From Myxocyprinus asiaticus (Eukaryota; Chordata; Actinopteri; Cypriniformes; Catostomidae), in NCBI RefSeq assembly GCF_019703515.2, contig NC_059368.1:28637289-28701288 (forward strand): a stretch of DNA of 64,000 bases. The letters are read 5' to 3'. The number at the start of each line of letters is the position of its first letter. The stretch's first letter is position 1. The position numbers and the translations under genes are program-made. The notes beneath the pieces are model-generated. The model did no database searches. It had not been told where the DNA came from and was given only the letters and a program-made list of their open reading frames with translations. Positions 54,992 to 64,000 of the stretch are shown here, one piece after another.

Positions 54992-55305
54992 AAGGCAGAT
55001 GCTATTTGCACCCACGTGCAAATAATGGTATATGCTATTTACACCCCAGTGCAAACAGTGTCAGATATTATTTACACCCCAACCCTGGTACAAATAATAG
55101 TAGATACTAATTGCACCTTGGTGAAGATAGTGTAAGAAGCTAATTGCACCCTGATACAAATAATAATATACTGTATGCTTTTTAATCCCAGTACAAATAG
55201 TGGCAAATATTATTTGTTCCCAAGCCCTGGTGCAAATAATTGTAGATACTAATTGCACCCTGGTGCAAACAGTTTCAGATACTATTTGCACCCATATTTA
55301 AATAC
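54992..55305. repeat. Minisatellite of 33-39-bp palindromic units
   Basis: About eight imperfect units of the form GATACTATTTGCACC(CT)GGTGCAAATAGTG. Each unit holds an inverted pair (TTTGCACC and GGTGCAAA) and can form a small hairpin. Units vary by substitutions and a 6-base insertion (CAACCC or AAGCCC). Confidence 0.8.
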
Positions 55306-56132
55306 TAACATACAGTATGGGCATCACTGCAGTGTGTTTATTTTGTTTAGAGTCCCACAGACACACAACATTAACCTCTATCCCTAAACCTGACCTTAAA
55401 CTTACCTTAGAAAAAAATTACTTTGGTTTTATTACAGTAAACATGGTTCTCAATTATACGGGTTGGCACTCATTTGTACCGCGGTTCATCTGATTTGAAG
55501 TCTAGTGACGCATCTGAAGTATCTGGTTTAGCAGCATCAAATACTCAGGCGGAGGCACAACCTCGGCTAATGCACCTGTATGACTCTGTAGATATATTAA
55601 CAATATCACGTTTATTATTAGTTTCTGTCTTCGCATTTTCATTTTATATGCCCCAGATATAGTCCTCCATCTGTTTGAATTAAAAAAAACACAAGGTTTG
55701 GTCTCACATTCATGATGCGTAAGCCTGCTGAATTTATTAACAAAACTTTCAAATTATGCAATGCATCGAAGTTGCATTAAGCAAATTATTAACACAAATA
55801 TTTAGTTTTGTGTTTTAAATTTTTGTCTTTTTTTTTTCTTTTTTTCTTTTTTTTGGTACAACAAAGTCTCTGCTTTCCAATTATGTCACATAATGAACCA
55901 CTGATATAGGTGGACACCATTTCACCAGATTTTCTCACTTCAGTGCACAAATTTGTCTAAGTCAATGTTGGTTACTAGCGACTCATGCCGAAGCGAGGGC
56001 TATGTTCTCCCTTTTGAGTGACAACATGTGAGGACGTCGTTTGAAATGAGCAGTTCATGTGGATTCAACCATATTGTTAAACAGGCCTGACGGTGCTTCA
56101 TCGAGGCTCTGTCAAACCATGCAGTCTCTAAA
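55306..56132. other. Unassigned non-coding DNA
   Basis: A T-rich tract with C interruptions lies at 55828-55854. Nothing else was recognised. Confidence 0.4.
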
Positions 56133-56380
56133 ATGAGCCATGTAAGCCTTGAGGATCTGGCTCTTTTCATAAGAAGAAGGGCTGAGAATGGGCACCGACT
56201 TTTCCTTGTGTTTCTCTCTCCCTCCGGACAGATGCACTGTTCTCGCCGTCAAGACATGCTCCTTGATCTGGCGCATGACCTAGTTTGGGGCCGTTACGCA
56301 TCACGCAGGATGTTTTCCATCAAGAAACGCTGGTTTGGAGGTGTTTCATCATGGGAACGATGGAAAAGGTAGGCACTCGT
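56133..56380 (+). other. Unexplained open stretch ending at a splice donor-like site
   Basis: I do not recognise this protein. The frame reads LEDLALFIRRRAENGHRLFL and LDLAHDLVWGRYASRRMFSI and ends near GGAAAAG|GTAGGC (about 56370), a good donor context. Composition is more GC-rich and codon-like than the surrounding DNA. It may be a piece of a mobile element or chance. Confidence 0.25.
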
Positions 56381-57134
56381 TTAAAAATACCTAATTTCTT
56401 CTATTTTGTAGCCCTAGAGAGTTCGCAAAAACGTAATGAGGCAGTTCGGGGCGTGGCCCCAGCTTTTCTTTCTTTCTCTCCTGTTTTTGGAGCGCTGTTG
56501 CACAGTGGGCGAGCTCCCGCGTGATCGATGCTCAGGCCTAGGGACTTAAGAGTCTCAAAAGAGACCATTTTTCTCCAATACAATATTGTGAACCGACGCG
56601 CGGGGTGCTTCTTTGGCGTTACTATTCTCCCTGGGTCCCAGGAGATGGCGAGGTTGTGAAACTCAAAAGGTTGTGCGGCCATCTATTCTTTGATGGGAGA
56701 AGAGATGCAAATGTTATCTCTGTCCCTGTTCGATGGCGGCACGTACTTCGTGCTCCTTGCTCCTTTTAAGAATGAGTTAGCTCTGCACTCACTAACTTTG
56801 CAGTCTTTCCATTGTTAAGGTGTTGTGTTTTGAGTTCTCCGTCGGTCACGTTCTTCTCCGCATCTGACACTCGGGATTTAGCATGAATGGGTGATTGAAT
56901 AGGTCATGATTTGTGTATGAAGGACCAAACATGTCATAATTTATGTATGGAATGGATTATAGTTTCTGCTTAAGAAACCATTGAGTCATATTTATATGGA
57001 GGCAAATTGATGTAAAATTTCCTATGGCGGCCAATTTGTATCAAAATTTGCCTGTGAAGGCTAATTGGTATCAAATTCGCCTACCTAAGATAGGTTGCGG
57101 CTCAGTTTTCCCCCGAAAATTACACTGGGGAGCA
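56381..57134. other. Non-coding DNA with a short triplicated motif
   Basis: At 57000-57090 three related units of about 30 bases occur (GCAAATTGATGTAAAATTTC, CCAATTTGTATCAAAATTTG, CTAATTGGTATCAAATTCGC). The rest is unassigned. Confidence 0.45.
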
Positions 57135-57212
57135 AACAAAAAAAAAAAAAAAAAAAAAACAACTCTCATTCCGAATCCAGCCTCTGTTAATTTCTTTCCC
57201 ATGTCCATACAT

Positions 57213-57370
57213 TCTTCCCCGTTCTAATGCTATGGAAGATGGGTTAACTGGTGTTCTCTGTTGTAAATACATTCAGAGTGACCCATTTTTTTATACTTGC
57301 CTGATCGAATTCTGCTTCTGTCCCCATGGCCAAGGGTCTCGGGACAGGCATAAAGGAATTCAATGTAAAC
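57213..57370. repeat. Direct repeat 1 flanking the LINE
   Basis: Shares GAAGATGG, GTAAATACATTCA, CTGTCCCCATGGCCAAGGG and GGGACAGGCATAA, in the same order and spacing, with 61045-61205. Confidence 0.85.
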
Positions 57371-57650
57371 TGGTGCACAGGTAGCTGTAATAACCTGCCA
57401 GGCATTATTGCCTGCCACACCTCCACCAGTGCCTTCAGCCCAGCTGCGGGGTCATCAGCCAAGAGCCACCTATCTACATTTTTCGCCCCATTAATCCTAG
57501 AACATCTCCTGGTGGCGGGGCAACGGTCAGGGATGTCTCCCTACCACCCCCCGCAGTTGGACAACAGATCCCCTCCAATGCCTCTCATCCTTGCCTTCCC
57601 ATCTAGACATCCTTCCTTCATGAATTACTTGCAACCAGGGTTCTATATGT

Positions 57651-57693
57651 AACCTGGAGTTAAGTGCCCTGCTCAAGGACACAATGGTGGTGG
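57651..57693 (-). repeat. Inverted partial SINE forming a hairpin with copy 2
   Basis: AACCTGGAGTTAAGTGCCCT through CACAATGGTGGTGG is the reverse complement of 57751-57795 inside the adjacent SINE. Confidence 0.85.
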
Positions 57694-57876
57694 CGTAGTG
57701 GACTAAAGCACTGAACTGGTAAGCAGAAGGTTGTTGGTTCAATCCCCACAGCCACCACCATTGTGTCCTTGAGCAAAGCACTTAACTCCAGGTTGCTCCA
57801 GGGGGATTGTCCCTGTAATAAGGGCACTGTAAGTTGCTTTGGATAAAAGTGTCTGCCAAATGCATAAATGTAAAAT
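57684..57876 (+). mobile_element. tRNA-derived SINE, copy 2
   Basis: Same family as 20695-20885: GTAGTGGACTAAAGCACTG, B box GGTTCAATCCCC, body TTGAGCAAAGCACTTAACTCC and end TGCCAAATGCATAAATGTAA. It is inserted downstream of the LINE's coding end. Confidence 0.88.
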
Positions 57877-58036
57877 GGAAATGTAAATATGTCATAATAT
57901 CATGACACGACCATACATGCCAGCCTGTGGCACTGGCACCACATCTCTTGATAACTCAGTGCCACCAGTTCCATATGGCATACTACCTCAGCACAAGCCC
58001 TCACCATGTATCACCCAGGTTCCTTATACCTCAGTT

Positions 58037-58450
58037 TTCTACTTCTGAACCCCCCACTTTTTGTCCTTCCTTCTTAACCATAGCCAGGAACTCCCTTCCT
58101 CAGCCTCCTCTGCCAATTCCTCATGCTCCTATGATGCCAATGTCTCTAAAAAGGTGCTGCATTGATGTTCCCATAAATCCTCGGAACCCAACCTCAACAA
58201 GGTAGGTGGCAGTCCTCCATCCTTTTTCCCTGCACTCTGTGGCCAGATCAGCATATTTTAGCTTCTTCCTCTCATAGGCTGTCTCCAGACCCACTTTCCA
58301 TGGAACAGAAAGCTCAATCATTGCTATTTTCCTATCTGAAGTTGACCACAACACTACATCTGGCCTCAAGGAGGTAATGGCAACCTCGGTAGGAAATTTT
58401 ATCTGCTGGCCAAGGTCGACTATCATTGACCAATCACTTCCAGGTGCCAA
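58037..58450 (-). pseudogene. LINE C-terminal restriction-like endonuclease
   Basis: Reads VAITSLRPDVVLWSTSDRKI, AMIELSVPWKVGLETAYERK and KLKYADLATECREKGWRTAT. The PD, E and K positions of a PD-(D/E)xK nuclease are visible (RPD, IEL, ERKK). It is followed by VEVGFRGFMGTS. After a TGA near 58119 the tail SSWLWLRRKDKKWGVQK ends at a TAG, which matches how these LINE proteins normally finish. This nuclease would cut the chromosomal target to prime cDNA synthesis. Confidence 0.85.
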
Positions 58451-58522
58451 GATTGATCTGGCTTCCCTCTGTGCTGTTCCTTGTGCGGCACCTCCTTTTT
58501 TAACAAAATCAACACCCTGCCT

Positions 58523-59241
58523 TCACACAAACCTACACACTTTTGCCTTCACTCTATGCACCTTTAGGATCTGTGCCAGCTTCCACAGGACCTGATCATG
58601 CTGCCTCTTGTACCATCCTTGTGCCAGGGCTTTCTTGCACCCAACCAATATGTGCTGCAAGTTTGCTCTTGGGGCATCACAGAGGGGGCAACTCTCCTCT
58701 TTGCCATACCACAGAGACAAATTCCCAGGGCTTGGTAGGGTATCATAGGTGGATCTTATAAGAAAACTTAGCCTGGCTTGGGGCACCTTCTGCAGGTCAG
58801 CCCATCCTAACACTCTATCAGATGTCCTCTCCCATAAGGTCCACTGCTCTTGCTGCTGCTGGCTGACTGTCCTAACCTTATACCCTTCCTCTTCCATCCT
58901 AGTTACTTCTGCTTTCCTCTGTTTTCGGGAGGCTGCTGACCTCAGTTTGGGAGCCACCCCCATCCAAGGCCTGTTCTTCTTCTGAATGTGTTTTTCCAAC
59001 AATCTCTTGATGTTTCAGACTTTAAACCGACTGGTTTATGACCTCCTCTGCCATCCAAGTTCTGCCTGTTCGGACTTGGACTTGACCTGCCCTCACTGCC
59101 AGGTCTGTTCATTCCCATAGCTCCAAAACAAGCCTGGTCTTTTCCTGCTTGTAGCCCAGAGTGAGTGATTTTAGAGGCAGTTTTAAAGCATTTCTTCCAA
59201 ACAATACTATATCTGAGAGACAATGTGGCAGGCCTAGACAC
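58523..59241 (-). pseudogene. LINE region after the RT with cysteine-histidine finger
   Basis: Two overlapping frames. The second carries KLRSAASRKQRKAEVTRMEE, then VPQARLSFLIRSTYDTLPSP and a finger CPLCDAPRANLQHILVGC (C-x2-C-x8-H-x4-C), which lies between RT and endonuclease in R2-like proteins and helps bind the target. The frame break is at about 59000. Confidence 0.8.
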
Positions 59242-59584
59242 TTCCTGATATAACTATTGGCCTTGACATCCATCCTTGCCATTGCCGCTGCAGAAATCTC
59301 ACATTTTTAGCGGCCGTATCAGGTGATGGTAGAGTGTAAATTGGTAACACCAAACCTTGAAATTGCCTGGAAGATGACAATTGTCTATCATATTCAGGCC
59401 CTCTTTCAGTGGCTTCAGGACCAACTCTGCCATGTGTTTGTCTGAAAGATCTGCTGTGTATTCTCTCCCTAAACTTCAAATAGGCTGCTCTGCCACAACC
59501 GGGATTCTTTCCCCCTCCACCTCAGATGAAATGTGATCATCCCTCACCCCCTTTCTAATAGAAAGGCTACATGATTGTGTTGGC

Positions 59585-60306
59585 TTAATCTTCATTCTGG
59601 CCCATGCCAATAGCTCTTCCAGCCTTTTCAAGAGCCGGTTTGTACATGCAGCAGTCTGGAGGATGCTTGTCCATATAACTGCTCAAAGCTGGCAATCTCA
59701 CCCAAGACTGTGTACTGATTCCTCGGACTATTTGTCTTGCACCAGTTAGGATGATCTCAAATGCAGCCATGAACAGGATGGGAGAGGTTGAACATCCCAT
59801 CGCTATTCCTTTTTCCAGTTGCTGCCATCGCTTTGTGTAGTCCTGTGTCGAATGACATATCTTCAAGTCCACATAGTAGCTGTCTACCAAGCTCCTAATG
59901 CACTCTGGTACATGGAAAATCTCCAGTGTATAGCTAACAAGCTGGTGTGGAACTGATCCATGGGCATTTGCCAAGTCCAGCCAGACTATGTGGATGTCTT
60001 ATCTCTCTTGGCAGATTGGATCTGCTCCCATATTACTGACGCATGTTCCACGCACCCAGGAAAACCTGGTACACCTGCCTTCAGGCAGCTTGTGTCTATG
60101 TATCCATTCTTCAGGAGGCAGTCAGACATCCTCCATTCTACCACCAAAAAGAAAAGCTTTCCCTCCACGTTCAATAGAGCAATGCTATTAAACTGACTAA
60201 TGTTGGTGGATCCTTGCTCTTTGGGTATGAAGATGGCCACTGCCCTTTGCCACTCCACAGGTATGCACTGCTTCTTCAAGGCAACCCTCAACAGTCTCCA
60301 CAACAT
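59585..60306 (-). pseudogene. LINE reverse transcriptase, catalytic box altered
   Basis: The first piece (60306-59986) has CIPVEWQRAVAIFIPKEQGS and FNSIALLNVEGKLFFLVV, the RT fingers. The next, in another frame (59974-59585), has ANAHGSVPHQLVSYTL (palm; a DLANA-type motif precedes) and KGIAMGCSTSPILFMAAFEI. The expected Y-x-D-D box appears as SYMDKHP, with the second Asp changed to Lys, so the enzyme is inactive. The box is followed by CMYKPALEKAGRAIGMG. Confidence 0.85.
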
Positions 60307-60371
60307 TATGAGAACAATGGGGCACTTCTTATACAGCTTGTAGGGTATCCCATTCGGGCCTGGGGCTAAAG

Positions 60372-60935
60372 TTACCCAGGTTTTTCTACCACCTTCCTCA
60401 CCTCACTCAGCTTAGGCAGATCTACGTCAAATTCCACTACTGGCTCTACTGGCCGTGGGACATATCCAGGGGAGCCAAGCTGGTTGTCTTTGTAGGGGTC
60501 ACCAAGTTGCTGTTCCAAGTGGTCTTCTAGTTCCTCTTTTGCCATCACCAGCTTCCCACTTCTCTTTTCTTCCAGCAGGTTTTTGGCAAACTTAAAATGA
60601 TCCTTGATGAATTGCGCCCTTTCATGCTCCCTCTTCCTTCTCCGCTGTCGGATTCTCTCTGCCCTCCTCAAGACCACTAATCTAACCCTTATGCCATCCC
60701 ACAATACCTTCAAGCCCTCCTTCTCCTGCTCCTCTGCCTTCCTCCAAGACTTACGAGGCTGCCTCTGCTCTTTCACAAGCTGAAGTATCTCCTTCTCTCT
60801 CTGACTCATCACCCTGGGACCTTCTCTTCCTTACTAATGTTTCACCAAATCTGCCTATGCATTCTTTGTACTCAATATCGATAAACATATTAAGCTTGGC
60901 CTCCACCCTTCCAGTAAGGGCATAATAAGCTCAAG
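60372..60935 (-). pseudogene. LINE N-terminal charged region
   Basis: A Lys-, Arg- and Glu-rich open segment (KSWRKAEEQEKEGLKVLW, RRAERIRQRRRKREHERAQF) is followed by GYVPRPVEPVVEFDVDLPKL, the usual lead-in to the RT. Upstream, in shifted frames, wording continues to about 60930 (LTGRVEAKLNMFIDIEY), where it is lost. It is probably 5' truncated. Confidence 0.75.
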
Positions 60936-61044
60936 TGTTCACAAATCATACTTTCAGAAATGTCACTTGCTGTTCCCTCCATAATAAATGCTGGAGCCTT
61001 TGTGGCAAACATGCTTGCTCTCAGTTCCCTCCATGTTCGCACAT

Positions 61045-61205
61045 TATTCCTCGTTTTATGCTAGGGAAGATGGTTTATCTGGTGTCCTCTGCTGTAAATA
61101 CATTCAAAGTGACCTCTTTTTATAATTGCCTGATCGAACTCGGCCTCTGTCCCCATGGCCAAGGGTTTCGGGACAGGCATAACATAATTCAATATACAAT
61201 AAGCA
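61045..61205. repeat. Direct repeat 2 flanking the LINE
   Basis: Second copy of the 57213-57370 segment. Confidence 0.85.
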
Positions 61206-62490
61206 CAAGTGCTCTACCCCAATGTTCATACACTCTGTCCAGTTCAAAACAGCAGGAAAGATCATTTTTTTCTGTAAATGTTCCTGCTGTAACACACTTC
61301 AGGATGACTGTCATTGTGCCTAAATACAATAAAGGCAAACATTGTCAAGCCCCATTCAATCAGCCACAATGATGGAGGCGCAAGGGCTTCCCTCCATTGT
61401 GCCGCTGATTGCAAGGCGGCCACTAATGGTAAGTGTAACTAACTAACTAACTGACTGAAAATGTCAGCACTGGATTGCAACTCATTATAAGACACAAATG
61501 AAATAAAAAAATCCTACTAACTAACTGACTGACTAGCCTGCTCTGACCCACCTCACCCCCTAGAATCAAAGGCAGTTCTGATGCTGCTTAAATTCTGTGT
61601 AAATGAAATGCAGCATCAGAGCAGCCTTAAACTTTGTTGTTGTTATGATAGAGTATATATTTCATAATTTTGTTTCATATTTGAAAGAATAACTTCATAT
61701 TTTCAGTCATTTCATGTTTCTGTTTTCCTAATTTTATGTTTAAAACATTAATCTCATAACATTATTTATGCAGTTGTTATTGCTGTGCAAATGCATTTAT
61801 GCCTGCTCAGGGGTACGTTTCCCGAACAACGATGTAACTGCTTAACCACCATAGTATGATGCATCATTGGAGAAATTAACTAGCTCTTCACACTGTTTCC
61901 CAAAATCCATCGATTGATCCACGTTGGTTCAACAACATAGAACTGTCATTAGTGATGTTACGCAGGGGGTGGAATAATAACTTCTGGGAAAATGTAACTA
62001 TAATAACTAATTTACACGTAGACCAGAAAGACGTTTAATGCATGAAAGCTGCTGAAGACATGAAATCGGCGTGCACCGTGTACTGAGACAGATGCATTGC
62101 GCTGCAATAGATGTGTTTCCCTCTACATCAGACTTTGGGGTTCCCTCAATACACTTGAGCACAAAGGCACATGCTCTTCAAATGGGCACGTTCTTTTCAG
62201 AAGAGATCATCCCTATGCCCTATTCCCTTCAAAGTCTTTACCACGAAATGTGAGAGCAGAAGAGGGCTGAAAGATGTGAGACTACAAAATAACAGTCATG
62301 TGGAATTAACTTTTTAAGCCATTTTTATAAAAATTCAGTTTGAAGCTATCTATTATGATTGTTCTCCCTTTGAAGTGCCCTTTGGAGGCTGATTTATCCC
62401 GTTTGGAAAGCAGCCAAAAATGCCACTTTTGCGTTAACATGTACAGAGAAGCCGTGTTCTCCAACAGAATCTGACTGTGTTTCTCTTAAT
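61206..62490. other. Non-coding DNA with a dispersed repeat
   Basis: (ACTA)n and (CTGA)n are found at 61437-61457 and 61517-61532. The stretch from GTACGTTTCCCGAACAACGA (61813) to about 61990 resembles the fish 'GCGTTTCCCGAAAG' repeat family. No gene was seen. Confidence 0.45.
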
Positions 62491-62494
62491 AGGC

Positions 62495-62880
62495 TTTAAA
62501 GGGATAGTTCACCCAAAAATGAAAATTCTCTCATTATTTACTCACCCTCATGATATCTCAGGTGTGTATGACTTTCTTTCTTCACCAGAACACATTTGAA
62601 GAAAAACAGAAAAATATCTTAGCTCAGTAGGTGCTTAAAATGCAAGTGAATGGCGATTTCTCTTTTGAAGCTCGAAAATCACAGACAGTCAGCATAAACG
62701 TCATCGATATGACTCCAGCGGTTAAATTAATGTCTTCTAAAGTGATATGATCACATTTGGTGTGAAGAAATATCAATATTTAAGTACTTTTTAACTATAA
62801 TCAAAAGCTTCGGGTAAGCTTCATGACAGGGTGGTGTTCAGCGGTCTCTCGTGTGGCGTATTACCATTGCCATGGTACAG
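62495..62880. repeat. Common cyprinid interspersed repeat
   Basis: Begins AAAGGGATAGTTCACCCAAA and continues AATGAAAATTCTCTCATTA and TATGACTTTCTTTCTTC, the wording of a very abundant non-autonomous element in zebrafish and carp. The 3' limit is approximate. Confidence 0.75.
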
Positions 62881-63974
62881 ACATAATCTCACATTCTCCA
62901 CTCGATTGATACATCCAGGATAAGTACACAAACGCACCATGTGAGTAAAGAAACAGATAAATACAGATTTAAAATTAGCCATTGTAAAAAGTGATGGAGA
63001 AGTGTACTGTCCGTTCCCACTGTAAACTATGTCTGCACTTAAAAAGAAAAAAAGAAACCTAAAGGTAATATAATTCTTCTAATATACAATTTATTTTGAA
63101 TTTCTAACTTTGAAAAAAGTAATATTTTAGAATATTTTGTATTCTCAAAAAGACTTCTTGAATTTTTAAAAAAATATTTTTTCTAAAACCGTAAATATTA
63201 ATAGCTAGATACCATCTTACAAACATATAATTTATCTTAAGATTTTTTTTTCCATCGGAATTGGCCCCTGATTAGGAAGCAAAAGCTCATTAAGGTAATA
63301 ACTGCAAAACAACCCACATTGTTATAGTATGTCCTAAATTTTAAAAAAGCAAAATGAGAAGAACAAGAAAATGAGGAGGATAAACTTCAGGGAGTGCTGT
63401 GCTTTGCTCTAGATAATGTTGTTTTATGTGCGGGACCCAGGTGTGTGTGAACAGGGTCATCCTATCTGGCTAAAGACATGGACTTCACACTTCACTCCCC
63501 CATTAGCTCCTCAAGCAAGGCTAATGCACTGACCTCAAATTTCAAATACAGACAAAGAGGGGAGAGAGACTGAGAAAGACAGAGATTGAAAGGGTAAAGC
63601 TAAGAGGGCTAAAGACTCAAGGTGACATCCCCACCCCTTGTTCTAAAACATCTCTGTGTTTGTTTCTCGTTAGGCTTCATATAATCACATTATTGCCACA
63701 TCATTTTAATGGATGCCCTCTGCTGACCCCACGGGACCAACACACAGCCACTACATCACCAGTTTCAACCAGTCAAAATCCAGTGCCATTGACACTTTCA
63801 CATTTTGGGGTTTAGAAAGCATAAGCAAACTACAGCAGGGTAAATGGCACAGCTTGCGTATAGAGGTCAATGGGACAGCAATGCAAATTATATGCAGCAA
63901 AAGATAAAAACAAATCCACTATTACATTTCTGTGACTTACTATAAGAGATATTGTCCACTTTGAAGAGATAGAT
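62881..63974. other. Unassigned non-coding DNA
   Basis: AT-rich with purine-rich patches (63550-63600). No gene was seen. Confidence 0.4.
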
Positions 63975-64000
63975 CAGAGGTCGGCAACCTTTTTGACATG
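63975..64000 (+). mobile_element. Probable start of a hAT-type element, cut by the window end
   Basis: CAGAGGTCGGCAACCTTTTT closely resembles the CAGGGGTCGGCAACC terminus of Charlie-type hAT transposons. Only 26 bases are visible, so the rest cannot be judged. Confidence 0.45.

Larger units (their letters stand above)
58035..60935 (-). mobile_element. R2-like non-LTR retrotransposon (LINE) with restriction-like endonuclease
   Basis: Minus strand, from about 60935 to a TAG near 58037. The order is an N-terminal charged region, reverse transcriptase, a cysteine-containing finger and a C-terminal restriction-like endonuclease. This is the arrangement of R2-, R4-, NeSL- or HERO-type elements that nick target DNA and prime reverse transcription there. 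The frame is broken many times and the upstream end is truncated. I cannot decide the precise clade without a phylogeny. Confidence 0.85.

Overview
The window looks like repeat-dense DNA from a teleost fish, most likely a cyprinid or close ostariophysan. I infer this from the retained interspersed repeats: the 'GGGATAGTTCACCC' family at 62.5 kb, fish tRNA-derived SINEs, several Tc1-like transposons with 200-bp inverted termini, DIRS-type tyrosine-recombinase retroelements and an R2-like LINE. No bacterial features are present. No complete host gene is visible. One 253-bp open stretch at 767-1019, with a plausible acceptor, branch site and donor, is the best candidate for a host exon.

Layout. 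0-7.5 kb: a Gmr1-type Ty3/gypsy fragment with integrase upstream of reverse transcriptase, a dead Tc1-like element inside (TA)n tracts that are flanked by inverted LTR-like arms, and a truncated second Tc1. 7.6-12 kb: a minus-strand DIRS element split by an LTR-like repeat (A); a related repeat (B) lies inverted at 14-14.9 kb. 15.5-17 kb: a non-autonomous hAT-like element with an 8-bp target duplication. 19.8-29.3 kb: an old gypsy element ('B') with ATAA duplications, holding a 187-bp tandem repeat, SINEs, a Tc1-like element and an inverted copy of its own flanking DNA. 30.6-36.6 kb: a second, structurally complete DIRS element. 38.5-41.0 kb: a shrunken gypsy element ('D') with GTAAG duplications; an uninterrupted copy of its target repeat lies at 17.7-18.1 kb. 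41.1-49.8 kb: a young gypsy element ('C') with near-identical LTRs, a tRNA-His primer site and almost complete gag and pol. 55 kb: a palindromic minisatellite. 58.0-60.9 kb: an R2-like LINE on the minus strand. The last 26 bases look like the start of a hAT element.

The most notable biology is in element C. First, its gag stop codon is immediately preceded, in the correct phase, by the heptamer TTTAAAC, with a six-base spacer and a possible GC-rich H-type pseudoknot: the layout of a -1 programmed frameshift into protease. Second, its LTR carries a 481-bp GT-AG intron, and the 3' LTR also holds a short segment in which precisely that interval is missing, as expected for a spliced RNA copied back into DNA.

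Coordinates of element ends were read by eye from termini and target duplications. Family names rest on motif recognition, not on database searches.
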